DNA of 64,000 nt from Methylovirgula sp963708155 (GCA_963708155.1 OY970183.1:620001-684000), one strand, 5' to 3'; shown: positions 33,314 to 43,023, counted from the first letter of the stretch. A program made the numbers and translations. The notes: generated by a model from the sequence alone, not told the origin.

Positions 33314-34603
33314 TCACAATCCCACCGGGCGCCCGGCGACGGCGACGAGCAGGGAGCCATCGCCGAAGAGCCGCTTGGCGGCGCGCTGGGCATCTTCCAG
33401 CGTCACCGCCTCGATCAGGCCGTTACGCGCGTCGAGATAATCGACGCCATGACCCTCGGCCTGCAGGCGCACGAGATGCGCGGCGATCTTGGTCGAGGAA
33501 TCGAAGCGCAGCGCATAGGAGCCGACGAGATATTTCTTCGCCTTGTCGAGTTCCTCGGCGCTCGGGCCAGCTTCCGCAAGGCTGCGGATTTCGCCCTGAA
33601 TGACCTCAAGGGATTCCGCCGCGCGCTCGTTCTTGGTCGAGGTGCCGCCGAACAGCATCGCCGCATGGTCTTGCGCCGAGAGCTGCGAATAGACCGAGTA
33701 GGCGAGCCCACGCTTTTCGCGCACTTCGCGGAAGAGCCGCGCCGAGAAAACGCCGCCGCCGAGCACGTGATTGACCACGGTCGCGGGGATGTAATCCTTG
33801 TCGTCGCGGGCAATGCCCTGCCGGCCGAAGCGGATCGTCGATTGCGGCAGATCGATATCGACAATCTCCCGCGTCCCGGCCCCCGCGAAGGCCACATCGG
33901 GCACCGGCAGCAGCGCGGCGTGCTCCGGCAACCTGCCGAAAACATCGTCGAGATAGGTGCCGAGCGCCTGCGCGTCGATCGCGCCGACGACTGCGATCTT
34001 GAGATTGTCGCGCGCGAGATTACTGGCGCGGAAATCGACGATGTGCGGTCGCGACAGCGAGTCGATGGTCGCGAGATCGCCGCGCACCGGCGCGCTATAA
34101 GGATGGCCCGCATAGGCGATGCGGCGGAAGGCGCGGCTGGCGACGGAATCGGGATCGTTGATCTCGCGCTTGAGACCGGCGGCAATCTGGCTCTTCACGC
34201 GCTCCAGCGGCTCCAGATCGAGCCGCGCCTCGGCGACGGCGAGCGCGAGCAGCTCGAACGCCTTGGCCTTGTTGCGCGCCAGCGTCTGCATCCGGCCGAC
34301 GAAGAGATCGCGCTCGGCCGAAAAGCCGATCTCGATCGCATGTTCTTCAAGCACGCGGTGGAAGGCTTCGGAATCGTAAGGCCCCGCGCCTTCGTCCAGC
34401 AGGCCGGCGAGCAGCGTCGCGACGCCGGGGGCCGCCGAAGGATCTTGCGCCGCGCCGCCATGAAAGGCGAATTCGACCGCCACCAGCGGCACGGTATAAT
34501 CCTCGACCAGCCAGGCTGCGATGCCGCCGGGCGAGACGATCTGCTGCACGCGCGCGGCGCGGGCGCCCGCGGGTTTCGGCTCGGTCTTCAAAGTTTCGGT
34601 CAT
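33314..34603 (-). CDS. M16-family peptidase homologue, non-catalytic subunit
   Basis: A 429-residue insulinase-fold protein. The HxxEH zinc motif is absent: the equivalent position reads FHGGAAQDPSAAPGVATLLA. The protein keeps the second-subunit R/Y pair region in ARLFREVREKRGLAYSVYSQ (about residues 265-285). Paired M16B genes encode an active subunit plus this inactive partner, and together form the chamber that digests peptides. Its catalytic partner starts upstream with a 15-base gap, so they are one operon. Because there is no obvious signal peptide, the export route is unclear. Confidence 0.9.
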   Translation of the reverse strand: MTETLKTEPKPAGARAARVQQIVSPGGIAAWLVEDYTVPLVAVEFAFHGGAAQDPSAAPGVATLLAGLLDEGAGPYDSEAFHRVLEEHAIEIGFSAERDLFVGRMQTLARNKAKAFELLALAVAEARLDLEPLERVKSQIAAGLKREINDPDSVASRAFRRIAYAGHPYSAPVRGDLATIDSLSRPHIVDFRASNLARDNLKIAVVGAIDAQALGTYLDDVFGRLPEHAALLPVPDVAFAGAGTREIVDIDLPQSTIRFGRQGIARDDKDYIPATVVNHVLGGGVFSARLFREVREKRGLAYSVYSQLSAQDHAAMLFGGTSTKNERAAESLEVIQGEIRSLAEAGPSAEELDKAKKYLVGSYALRFDSSTKIAAHLVRLQAEGHGVDYLDARNGLIEAVTLEDAQRAAKRLFGDGSLLVAVAGRPVGL

Positions 34604-34618
34604 CGGAAATCCTGATTA

Positions 34619-35944
34619 TTAGGCCGCGCGGCCGGACGGCAGCAGAAAGCCGGTGACGCCGCGCTGCCGGTCGAGCCAGCGTGCCGCCTTGACGACATCG
34701 GCGGCGCTGACAGCCTCGATCCGCTCCGGCCAGTTCTGGATATCATCGAGCGACAGGCCGGTCGCAAGCGAAGCGCCATACCATTGCGCCATCGTGGCCT
34801 GATTGTCCTGCGCATAGACCGTATCGGCGACGAGGCGCGAGCGGGCGCGCGCGACATCGGCCTCGTCGGCGCCCTTTTCGGCAAGACCGGCGAGGATGGA
34901 AGCGATCTCTTCGTCGAGCGTCTCGAGCGAAACGCCGGGCGCCGGCATGCCGTAGATGTAAAAGCGCGTCTCATCGAGCGCCGTGCCGCCGTAATAGGCC
35001 CCAACCGAGACGGCGAGCTTCTTTTCGACGACGAGCTTCCTGAACAGCAGGCTTGCCTGGCCGCCGCCGAGATAATGCGCGAGCACTTCCAGCGCGTCGG
35101 CCTCGCGCGGCGAGGTCTTGTAGGACGGCACCAGGAAACACGTCTGATACGAGGGCTGTTCCACTTTCTCGTCGGCGAGGGTCACGAGACGATGCGCATG
35201 CGGCTGCGGCTCACGCACGCGCCAGCGCTTCGGCGCCTCGCCACGTGCCGGGATCGCGCCATAAACCTCGCCAGCGAGCGCGACGACCTCCTCCGGCTCA
35301 ACATCGCCGGCAACGATCAGGATGGCATTCTCGGGCGTATAGAAGCGCTGGTAATAATCGAGCGCATCGGTGCGGCCGAGACCGGCGATATCATCCGCCC
35401 AACCGATGACCGGCAGGCCATAAGGATGGCGCGTGAACAAGGCCGACTGGACCGCCTCGCTCAGAAGATCGGACGGGTCGGCATCGGTATGCATCCGGCG
35501 CTCTTCCAGCACCACATCGCGCTCCGGCGCCACGACCTCGTCCGTCAGAACGAGGTTCTGCATCCGGTCCGCCTCATAATCCATGCAGGTGCGCAAATGC
35601 TCCTTCGGCACGCGCTGGAAATAGGCGGTGTAATCGTTCGACGTGAAGGCGTTCTCCTGACCGCCGACATCGGCGATGAGCTCGGAGAATTGGCCGACCG
35701 GATGGTCCTTGGTGCCTTTGAACATCAGATGTTCGAGAAAATGGGCGATGCCGGATTTGCCGACCGGATCATCGGCCGAGCCGTTGCGATACCAGACCAT
35801 ATGCGTGACGACCGGCGCGCGATGATCGGGAATCACCACGATTTCGAGACCATTGGCGAGTTTCGCACTGGCCACCCTCGGGCCGGCGGGCTGGGAGGGG
35901 GCGGTCGAATTCGGCGTAAGCGGAGCAATGGCGGATTCGGGCAT
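34619..35944 (-). CDS. M16-family zinc metallopeptidase, catalytic subunit
   Basis: A 441-residue M16 (pitrilysin-type) peptidase with the inverted zinc motif H68-F-L-E71-H72 in GIAHFLEHLMFKG, and a downstream Glu in the EADRMQNLVLTDEVVAPERD region. The similarity to mitochondrial processing peptidase is typical of alphaproteobacteria. ATG 35944 starts MPESAIAPLT; the earlier frame has no family features. It is followed at 15 bases by its inactive partner. Probable role: turnover of peptides in the periplasm or cytoplasm; the target set is unknown. Confidence 0.92.
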   Translation of the reverse strand: MPESAIAPLTPNSTAPSQPAGPRVASAKLANGLEIVVIPDHRAPVVTHMVWYRNGSADDPVGKSGIAHFLEHLMFKGTKDHPVGQFSELIADVGGQENAFTSNDYTAYFQRVPKEHLRTCMDYEADRMQNLVLTDEVVAPERDVVLEERRMHTDADPSDLLSEAVQSALFTRHPYGLPVIGWADDIAGLGRTDALDYYQRFYTPENAILIVAGDVEPEEVVALAGEVYGAIPARGEAPKRWRVREPQPHAHRLVTLADEKVEQPSYQTCFLVPSYKTSPREADALEVLAHYLGGGQASLLFRKLVVEKKLAVSVGAYYGGTALDETRFYIYGMPAPGVSLETLDEEIASILAGLAEKGADEADVARARSRLVADTVYAQDNQATMAQWYGASLATGLSLDDIQNWPERIEAVSAADVVKAARWLDRQRGVTGFLLPSGRAA

Positions 35945-36115
35945 ATCTCGTTCCGGAAGGTCTGAAGATGCGGGACAGCGGCGAGGCCGAGGTGATCCCG
36001 CCGGATAGGCTAGACCGGGTAGCATATAGGATGCAATTGCGCCCAAATGCAGGGGCGCGCCGCCCAAAGTTACGGTCGGGAAAACGCCGCCCGAGCGGCG
36101 ACGCGGCCTGGCAAC

Positions 36116-36535
36116 TCAGCCGTCGCGATAGACCTTTTCGCGGCGCTCGTGGCGTTCCTGCGCCTCGATCGAGAACGTCGCGATGGGCCGCGCATCAAGG
36201 CGCTTGAGCGAGATCGGCTCGCCCGTCTCCTCGCAATAGCCGTAGCTGCCATCCTCGATACGCCCGAGCGCCGCATCGATCTTGGAGATCAGCTTGCGTT
36301 GGCGGTCGCGCGCGCGAAGTTCGATGGAGCGGTCCGTTTCGGAGGAAGCACGATCGGCAAGGTCGGGAAGGTTCTCGTTATCGTTCTGCAGGACAACGAG
36401 CGTTTCGCGGCTTTCCCGCAAAATGTCTTCCTTCCACGCGAGCAATTTGCGGCGAAAATACTCGCGCTGCCTTTCGTTCATGAAAGGCTCGTCTTCCGAC
36501 GGTCGATAATCGACATCGATCGCATCATTCGGCAC
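36116..36535 (-). CDS. dksA: RNA polymerase-binding transcription factor DksA
   Basis: A 139-residue secondary-channel factor that works with ppGpp. The coiled coil (about residues 22-90) ends in the tip D58-L-A-D61-R-A63, the acidic DxxDxA motif needed for activity. The zinc-finger positions read C101, T104, S122 and A125, so only one of four cysteines remains, a known alphaproteobacterial form. GTG 36535 is taken as the start because the upstream RPSEDEPFMNERQREYF matches the usual DksA N-terminus; ATG 36481 is an alternative. Confidence 0.93.
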   Translation of the reverse strand: MPNDAIDVDYRPSEDEPFMNERQREYFRRKLLAWKEDILRESRETLVVLQNDNENLPDLADRASSETDRSIELRARDRQRKLISKIDAALGRIEDGSYGYCEETGEPISLKRLDARPIATFSIEAQERHERREKVYRDG

Positions 36536-36663
36536 GTTCAGAATCTCCGCACCTCAAGCGAAATCGGTGGCGTTATAACGAGATGCGCGGTGCGATACAA
36601 CAAGCTCTTTTCATTCATTCCCTGTTTTCAACGCCGAAGCCGCGCGAGCGTCGAGGGCGCGCC

Positions 36664-37890
36664 TCAGGCCGCCACAGGCGTTTCGAGCGCCTTTCGCAGA
36701 TTTTCACTGATCTTGTCGAGGAAGCCGGTGGTCGAAAGCCATTTCTGGTCGGCACCGACGAGCAGCGCGAGATCCTTAGTCATGAAGCCGGATTCGACCG
36801 TATCGACGCAGACCTTTTCTAAAGTGGAGGCGAAACGCGCAAGTTCCAAATTGTCGTCGAGTTTCGCCCGATGGCTCAGCGCGCGCGTCCAGGCGAAAAT
36901 CGAGGCGATCGAATTGGTCGAGGTCTCGCGGCCCTTCTGATGTTCGCGATAGTGCCGCGTCACCGTGCCGTGCGCCGCTTCGGCCTCGACGGTCTGCCCG
37001 TCCGGCGTCAAGAGCACCGACGTCATCAGGCCGAGCGAGCCAAAGCCCTGCGCCACCGTGTCCGACTGCACGTCGCCGTCGTAGTTTTTGCAGGCCCAGA
37101 CATAGCCGCCAGACCATTTGAGCGCCGAAGCGACCATATCGTCGATGAGCCGGTGCTCGTAGGTGAGCCGGGCCGACTGATATTGCGGCTTGAACTCGTT
37201 CTCGTAGACTTCCTGAAAAATGTCCTTGAAGCGCCCGTCATAGGCCTTGAGAATCGTGTTCTTGGTCGAAAGATAAACGGGGAACTTGCGCAACAGGCCA
37301 TAGTTCAGCGAGGCGCGCGCGAAATCGCGGATCGAATCGTCGAGATTGTACATCGCCATCGCGACGCCGGCGCCGGGGAAGTTGAATACTTCCTTCTCGA
37401 TGATCGTGCCGTCATCGCCCTCGAACTTGACGGTGAGCCGGCCCTTGCCCGGAACCTTGAAGTCGGTCGCGCGGTACTGATCGCCGAAGGCATGACGGCC
37501 GACGACGATCGGCGCCGTCCAGCCCGGCACGAGGCGCGGGACGTTCCTGCAGATGATCGGTTCGCGGAAAATGACGCCGCCCAGGATGTTGCGGATCGTG
37601 CCATTCGGCGATTTCCACATTTCCTTCAAATTGAATTCTTTGACGCGCGCCTCGTCCGGCGTGATCGTCGCGCATTTGACGCCGACGCCATATTTCTTGA
37701 TCGCATTGGCGGCATCGACCGTGACCTGATCGCCGGTCTCGTCGCGGTTCTCCATCGAGAGGTCGTAATAGTCGAGATGGATATCGAGATAGGGATGAAC
37801 GAGCTTGTCGCGGATAAGGTGCCAGATGATCCGGGTCATCTCGTCTCCATCGAGTTCAACGACGGGATTTGCGACCTTGATCTTGTTCAT
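36664..37890 (-). CDS. icd: NADP-dependent isocitrate dehydrogenase
   Basis: A 408-residue TCA-cycle enzyme oxidising isocitrate to 2-oxoglutarate, producing NADPH. It belongs to the eukaryote-like homodimeric subfamily, as shown by MNKIKVANPVVELDGDEMTR at the N-terminus, SPNGTIRNILGG (substrate-binding S and N), and the C-terminal EAAHGTVTRHYREHQ NADP-binding loop. Length is standard (about 404-410). It has its own promoter region, divergent from trmJ across 141 bases. Confidence 0.96.
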   Translation of the reverse strand: MNKIKVANPVVELDGDEMTRIIWHLIRDKLVHPYLDIHLDYYDLSMENRDETGDQVTVDAANAIKKYGVGVKCATITPDEARVKEFNLKEMWKSPNGTIRNILGGVIFREPIICRNVPRLVPGWTAPIVVGRHAFGDQYRATDFKVPGKGRLTVKFEGDDGTIIEKEVFNFPGAGVAMAMYNLDDSIRDFARASLNYGLLRKFPVYLSTKNTILKAYDGRFKDIFQEVYENEFKPQYQSARLTYEHRLIDDMVASALKWSGGYVWACKNYDGDVQSDTVAQGFGSLGLMTSVLLTPDGQTVEAEAAHGTVTRHYREHQKGRETSTNSIASIFAWTRALSHRAKLDDNLELARFASTLEKVCVDTVESGFMTKDLALLVGADQKWLSTTGFLDKISENLRKALETPVAA

Positions 37891-38031
37891 GGCAAAACCT
37901 TCAGTATTGCGTAGGGGCTGTCGCCCCTATAGCACCGGCATTCGGGGCCGAAAAGCGGTGCAGACATGGACTTTGCGCCGATTTCGGCTGCGGAAATTTC
38001 GCCTCTCGGATGAAACTTCGCTTGTAGGGCG

Positions 38032-38967
38032 ATGACTGGCGCTGGCACAAATCATACCATTCCGAGCCTCACCGGCGGCCCCGCCGTGATTCTGGTGCGG
38101 CCGCAGCTTGCCGTGAACATCGGCATGTGCGCGCGCGCGATGGCGAATTTCGGCTTGAGCGATCTGCGCCTCGTCAATCCGCGCGAGGGATGGCCACGCA
38201 CCGGCGCATTGCGCAAGGGCGCCTATGCCGCCGCCGCGGGCGCTGTGCATCTGCTCGAAGCAGCGAAGCTCTTTTCCAGCCTCGAAGAGGCGGTTGCCGA
38301 CCTCAATGGCGTTTACGCAACGACGGCGCGGGAGCGCGGCCAGTTGAAGCCTGTGCTGGCGGCCGACACCGCAATGCCCGAGGCGGCGGGGCGCGCCTCG
38401 GCCGGCGAAAAGCTCGGCATTCTCTTCGGTCCCGAGCGCACCGGCCTCGACAATGAAGAAGTCGCGCTGGCCGACAAGATCATCAGCTTTCCGGTCAATC
38501 CAGCCTATGCCTCGCTCAATCTCGCCCAGGCCGTGCTTCTCGTCGGCTATGAATGGATGAAGGCGGCGCATGGCGGCGCGCCGCCGTTCCGGCCGCCGGA
38601 ACGCTCGCCCGCCGCGCCGCGCGAGATGATCCTGTCTTTTTTCGAGTATCTCGAAGGCGAGCTGGAGCGCGTCGGCTTCTTCCGTCCGCTGGCGAAGCGG
38701 CCGGTGATGCAGAACAATCTGCGCAATATATTTCACCGCATGGACCTCTCCGAGCAGGATGTCCGCAGCCTGCGCGGCATGATCGTGCGGCTCGTCGAAG
38801 GACCGCGCGCGGGCGACACCCCGGAGCGAAAGCCACTCGCCGAAAAGCTCAGCCATCCGACGATAAGGGCTGAGCCACGGATTTCGAGCGGCTTGCCCTC
38901 AGCGGCAACGCCGAAAAGGGCTTGCACCACCCCTGCCCCGATCATCAGCGCGGCACCGAGAAGATAG
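38032..38967 (+). CDS. trmJ: tRNA/rRNA 2'-O-methyltransferase, TrmJ type (3' end uncertain)
   Basis: A SPOUT (SpoU/TrmH) methyltransferase. The knot motifs are present: motif 1 NIGMCARAMANFGLSDL (about residues 29-45), motif 2 GILFGPERTGLDNEEV (about 128-143) and motif 3 SLNLAQAVLLVGYEW (about 160-174), followed by the C-terminal helical extension seen in TrmJ, which methylates position 32 of tRNAs. The last 45 residues after about 265 look unlike the family and overlap the opposite MFS gene by 235 bases. Removing one base between 38852 and 38863 would end this gene at 38866. Confidence 0.88.
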   Translation: MTGAGTNHTIPSLTGGPAVILVRPQLAVNIGMCARAMANFGLSDLRLVNPREGWPRTGALRKGAYAAAAGAVHLLEAAKLFSSLEEAVADLNGVYATTARERGQLKPVLAADTAMPEAAGRASAGEKLGILFGPERTGLDNEEVALADKIISFPVNPAYASLNLAQAVLLVGYEWMKAAHGGAPPFRPPERSPAAPREMILSFFEYLEGELERVGFFRPLAKRPVMQNNLRNIFHRMDLSEQDVRSLRGMIVRLVEGPRAGDTPERKPLAEKLSHPTIRAEPRISSGLPSAATPKRACTTPAPIISAAPRR

Positions 38968-40364
38968 CCGATCAGCACGAGGCCGCGGTTTTGCGTCTCG
39001 ATCAGCGCGCCGAAAAGGATCGGCGCGGCGATGCCGCCGACCCCCGTGCCCACGGCATAAAAAGTGGCAATGGCCAGAGCGCGGATTTCGACCGGAAAAA
39101 TTTCGCTCACTGTCAGATAGGCGGCGCTCGCTGCGGCGGAGGCGAAGAAAAATACGATCATCCAGGCGATCGTCTGGGTTCGTGCGTCCAGCACGCCGGC
39201 GGCAAACAGAGCCGCCGACACGGCGAGCAGCGCGCCGGCGATGGCATAGGTCGCGGCAATCATCGGCTTGCGCCCGATCTTGTCGAACAGCGGCCCGAGC
39301 AGCAAGGGCCCCAGCAGATTGCCGGCTGCGAAAGGGAAAATGTAAAGGCCGACACTCTGGCGAGGTACCTGATAAAAACTCATCAGCACCAGAGCATATG
39401 TGAAGAAAATGGCGTTATAGAAAAAGCTTTGCGCCGCCATCAGCGTAAGGCCTACAAGGGCGCGCTGGCGGAACGTCACGAACAGCGCGCGGAAGACTTC
39501 ACTCAGATGCGTGACGTGGCGCGGTTTGATGCGCAGCGGCTTCAGCGTCTCGGGATCGCTCAACGCTATGCCGCGTTTTGCGAACTCTGCTTCGATCTCC
39601 CCAACGATCGCCTCGGCCTTTGTCTCCTGCCCGTGGATGACAAGCCAGCGCGGGCTTTCAGGAATGAATGCGCGCAAGGCGAGGATGCCGAGCGCCAGAA
39701 TGGCGCCGATGAAAAAAGCCACGCGCCAGCCGAAATCCGGGGCGAAATACGCTGGGTTCAACACAAAAATGGACGCACCCGCGCCCACCGCCCCGCCGAT
39801 CCAGAACGAACCGTTGATCGCCATGTCGATGCGTCCGCGCAGCCGCGCCGGGGTGAATTCCTGGATGGTCGAATTGATCGCACTATATTCGCCGCCGATT
39901 CCCGCGCCGGTTAAAAACCGGAAAAGAGCGAAACTGATGAGGCCGAGGCTGAAAGCCGTCGCCGCCGTCGCCGCTGCATATAGCCCGAGCGTGATGAAAA
40001 ACAGCTTCTTGCGGCCGAAACGGTCCGTCAGCCAGCCGAACACAAGCGCGCCAACCACCGCGCCGGCGAGGTAGAAGCCCGAAACAAGACCGACATCCCG
40101 GTCCGAGAAATGCAGCACAGAACTCGCTTTGAGCGCGCCGGCGAGGGAGCCCGCGAGCGTCACCTCCAGCCCGTCGAGAATCCAGGTGATGCCGAGCGCG
40201 ACGATCACCCGCACGTGGAAAGCGCCGAACGGCAACCGATCGAGTTCGCGCCGGAACGCGCGTCGCGATGGACGGTTCGTCGCTTTGCGAGGCTTTTCCT
40301 TTTGAGGGCTTTTCCTGCATGGATTCTCCCGCTGCTCAACGCGCACGGCGGGAAAAAGCCTCAA
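38733..40364 (-). CDS. MFS transporter (12-helix, metabolite:H+ symporter type)
   Basis: A major-facilitator carrier of up to 543 residues. The motif-A loop GWLTDRFGRKKLFF after helix 2, the helix-4 RFLTGAGIGGEY, PESPRWLV after helix 6, and a second motif A, DKIGRKP, are visible with 12 spans, placing it near the sugar/aromatic-acid symporters. The substrate is unknown. The annotated start is TTG 40364 and is doubtful. The end also looks wrong: after VAAEGKPLE the sequence becomes unusual, and a one-base correction in 38852-38863 would stop it at 38849. It is convergent with trmJ. Confidence 0.85.
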   Translation of the reverse strand: MRLFPAVRVEQRENPCRKSPQKEKPRKATNRPSRRAFRRELDRLPFGAFHVRVIVALGITWILDGLEVTLAGSLAGALKASSVLHFSDRDVGLVSGFYLAGAVVGALVFGWLTDRFGRKKLFFITLGLYAAATAATAFSLGLISFALFRFLTGAGIGGEYSAINSTIQEFTPARLRGRIDMAINGSFWIGGAVGAGASIFVLNPAYFAPDFGWRVAFFIGAILALGILALRAFIPESPRWLVIHGQETKAEAIVGEIEAEFAKRGIALSDPETLKPLRIKPRHVTHLSEVFRALFVTFRQRALVGLTLMAAQSFFYNAIFFTYALVLMSFYQVPRQSVGLYIFPFAAGNLLGPLLLGPLFDKIGRKPMIAATYAIAGALLAVSAALFAAGVLDARTQTIAWMIVFFFASAAASAAYLTVSEIFPVEIRALAIATFYAVGTGVGGIAAPILFGALIETQNRGLVLIGYLLGAALMIGAGVVQALFGVAAEGKPLEIRGSALIVGWLSFSASGFRSGVSPARGPSTSRTIMPRRLRTSCSERSMR

Positions 40365-40515
40365 TTGAGCCGCGAGACTTTGCGAACTGTGGTTTTCATG
40401 CTTCTCCCGGATGGCGAAACGGGTCGATCTTCGCGCCAGAACGCGCTAAAGATCGCCGCAGCGTCCGCAGCAGGCAGCTCTATAAAGTTCGATCCAAGGC
40501 CCCGTCCAAGCCCTT

Positions 40516-41358
40516 ATGCAGAAACCGCCGCATGTTGTCGTCTTCGATTCCGGGCTGGGCGGCCTCACCGTCCTCACGGAAGTGATGCGCCAGCGGCCAG
40601 ACGCGCGATGCCTTTATGTTGCCGACGATGCGGGATTTCCCTATGGCCGGCTCAGCGAACCGGATCTCATCGAGCGCGTCGGCACGGTGATGGCGCGGCT
40701 TGTCGGCGATTATGCGCCAGATGCCATCGTCGTCGCCTGCAACACCGCCTCGACTTTGGTGCTGCCGCACCTGCGCGCCGCTTACCCACAGATTCCCTTC
40801 ATCGGCACGGTGCCGGCGATCAAGCCGGCGGCGACGCGATCGGCCTCGAAGCTGATCTCCGTTCTGGCGACACCGGGTACCGTCGCGCGCGACTATACGC
40901 ATGATCTCGTCCGCACCTATGCCGCGCATTGCGACGTGACGCTTGTCGGCTCGACGAGACTGGCCAGTCTCGCCGAAGCCTTCATGAAAGGCGAACCTGT
41001 ATCGGACGTATCGGTCGCCGCCGAAATCGCGCCGAGCTTCGTGGAAAAAGACGGCCTGCGGACCGATTGCATCGTGCTCGCCTGCACACATTATCCGCTG
41101 CTGCTGGCGCAATTCGAGCGGCTCGCCCCGTGGCCCGTCGTCTGGATCGATCCGGCCGAAGCCATCGCCCGGCGGCTCGATCATGTCCTGCGCGTGGACC
41201 TCGGCCGGGCGCCCGCGGCGGATGCCGCCGCTGGCCACATCGCGCTCTTCACGAGCGGCGCGGCGCCAAGCCCTGCACTCGCCGCCGCCCTGGCTGAGCG
41301 CGGCATCGTCAAGATCGCTGAAAATCCGATCCCGATGGGAAGCGGTATGACGGCTTAA
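40516..41358 (+). CDS. murI: Glutamate racemase
   Basis: A 280-residue cofactor-independent racemase that makes D-glutamate for peptidoglycan. The two catalytic cysteines are C75 in VVACNTAST and C190 in LACTHYPLL; D11-S12 in VVFDSGLGGLTV binds the substrate. Length is normal. Its stop overlaps the last bases of the convergent ribF gene by 4 bases. Confidence 0.95.
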   Translation: MQKPPHVVVFDSGLGGLTVLTEVMRQRPDARCLYVADDAGFPYGRLSEPDLIERVGTVMARLVGDYAPDAIVVACNTASTLVLPHLRAAYPQIPFIGTVPAIKPAATRSASKLISVLATPGTVARDYTHDLVRTYAAHCDVTLVGSTRLASLAEAFMKGEPVSDVSVAAEIAPSFVEKDGLRTDCIVLACTHYPLLLAQFERLAPWPVVWIDPAEAIARRLDHVLRVDLGRAPAADAAAGHIALFTSGAAPSPALAAALAERGIVKIAENPIPMGSGMTA

Positions 41359-42326
41359 TCTGTCAGCAGCGCGCGGGCTTTCGCCGCATCGTCTTTGATC
41401 TGCGCGACGAGCGCCTCGACAGAGTCGAATTTCAATTCTTCGCGCAGGAAATGCATGAAGGCGACCTCGATCACCTTGCCGTAAAGATCGCCGGAGAAAT
41501 CGAAAATATAGACTTCGAGCAGCGGCGCGCCATTGTCGAATGTCGGGCGCGTGCCGAAGCTGGCGACGCCGCCATACCAGCTCTCCCCGATCCGCACGCG
41601 CACGGCGTAGATTCCGCGCCTCAGCCGCACCGAATGATGCAGCCGCAGATTGGCGGTGGGATACCCGAGATCGCGCCCGCGCTTCTCGCCGTGGATGACT
41701 TCGGCGATGACGAAATAGGGATGGCCGAGCAACGCCTGCGCGCGCGCGACATCGCCGGCCTCAAGCGCTTTGCGCGTCTCGGTCGAGGACGCTGGCACGA
41801 TCGAGCCGCTGGAATCGGCGGCGATCTGCTCGACGATCTCGACTGCAAAACCATAGCGTTGGCCGGCTTCGACCAGAAAGGCGGGGGTCCCGAGCCGTCC
41901 CTTGCCAAAGTGAAAATCATAGCCGGCGACGACGCCGCCGATTTTCAGGCGCCGGACAAGAACCTCGCGGACGAAGTCCTCCGCCGGCATCGCGGCGAGC
42001 GCCGCGTCGAAGGTCAGCACGACCATCCCCTCGACACCCGCCCGCGCCAGCGCGGCCGCCTTGGTCTCCTGCGGGGTGAGCCGGAAGATCGTATCCGTTT
42101 TGAAGAAAAAATCGGCCGGATGCGGCTCGAAGGTGAGCACGATGCAGGGGCGTCCAAGCCGGCGGGCAACCGCCTCGGCGCGCTTGAGCACTGCGACATG
42201 GCCGCGGTGGACGCCGTCAAAATTGCCGATGGCGGCGACTGCGCCCTCGAAGCCTGGCGGCGGGGCCTCGGGATCGACGGCGACGACGAAGCGAGGCGAG
42301 AAAGGCGCAGCGAGGGAATCAGCCAT
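41355..42326 (-). CDS. ribF: Bifunctional riboflavin kinase/FAD synthetase
   Basis: A 323-residue enzyme that makes FMN and then FAD from riboflavin. The N-terminal FAD synthetase half has the nucleotidyltransferase motif GNFDGVHRGH and VVAGYDFHFGKGRLG; the C-terminal kinase half has GHPYFVIAEVIHGEKRGRDLGYPTAN, here quoted as GEKRGRDLGYPTAN, the riboflavin kinase signature. ATG 42326 begins MADSLAAPF; the longer open frame upstream has no family features. Confidence 0.95.
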   Translation of the reverse strand: MADSLAAPFSPRFVVAVDPEAPPPGFEGAVAAIGNFDGVHRGHVAVLKRAEAVARRLGRPCIVLTFEPHPADFFFKTDTIFRLTPQETKAAALARAGVEGMVVLTFDAALAAMPAEDFVREVLVRRLKIGGVVAGYDFHFGKGRLGTPAFLVEAGQRYGFAVEIVEQIAADSSGSIVPASSTETRKALEAGDVARAQALLGHPYFVIAEVIHGEKRGRDLGYPTANLRLHHSVRLRRGIYAVRVRIGESWYGGVASFGTRPTFDNGAPLLEVYIFDFSGDLYGKVIEVAFMHFLREELKFDSVEALVAQIKDDAAKARALLTD

Positions 42327-42618
42327 AGGAACCGGAAAAGGCGACGCCCGTCGCCGAACGGGCGCGACCCTGCCGCGCGCCGCCGCGCGCGTCAAGCGCG
42401 GGGAGCAAAGCGCGCGTAACGAGCCGCCACAATGCAGCCAAAATTTGTCTTTGTTTTTTTCGCCAGGCATTGCGCGCGCTGATCGCATTCCGGCGCTTTA
42501 AATTAACGGAATTGCAAGTGCCGCTAGGTCTAATTGCCGTGGGGTCAACGGAGGCTTTTCTCCGGACTCTGCGCGATAGCTTTTTTTAACCGACCGTCGC
42601 GTTCGGCCGGAGGACTTA

Positions 42619-43014
42619 ATGATTGTTGAACACTCCCTCCCGATCCTCGTCGTCGACGACTACATGACGATGGTCAGAATCATACGCAATCTGCTGACGC
42701 AGATTGGCTTCACCAACATCGACGAGGCGTCGAGCGGCGCCGAAGCGTTGGAAAAGATTCAGCAAAAATCCTACGGACTGATCATCTCGGACTGGAATAT
42801 GGAGCCGATGACCGGCTTCCAGCTCCTCCAGAAGGTCCGCGAGGACAGGAATCTCGCTGAAGTCCCGTTCATCATGATCACTGCTGAATCCAAGACCGAG
42901 AACGTGATTGCCGCCCGCAAGGCGGGCGTCAACCATTATATCGTCAAGCCTTTCAACGCCACGACGCTGAAAGGCAAAATCGATTCGATCTTCACCACGT
43001 CCGCAGTCGCGTAA
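42619..43014 (+). CDS. Single-domain CheY-like response regulator
   Basis: A 131-residue stand-alone receiver. The phosphorylation set is complete: D13-D14, phospho-acceptor D58 in IISDWN, T88, Y107 and K110 in HYIVKPF. The sequence is closest to chemotaxis CheY proteins, including D-W-N-M-E-P-M-T-G and the final helix. It has no output domain, so it acts by binding a partner, perhaps the flagellar switch or a phosphorelay kinase. No chemotaxis genes are adjacent. GGAGGA precedes the ATG. The 292-base gap upstream holds a CGGAG/CTCCG hairpin at 42549-42564 and nothing else recognised. Confidence 0.9.
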   Translation: MIVEHSLPILVVDDYMTMVRIIRNLLTQIGFTNIDEASSGAEALEKIQQKSYGLIISDWNMEPMTGFQLLQKVREDRNLAEVPFIMITAESKTENVIAARKAGVNHYIVKPFNATTLKGKIDSIFTTSAVA

Positions 43015-43023
43015 AGGGCTTGC

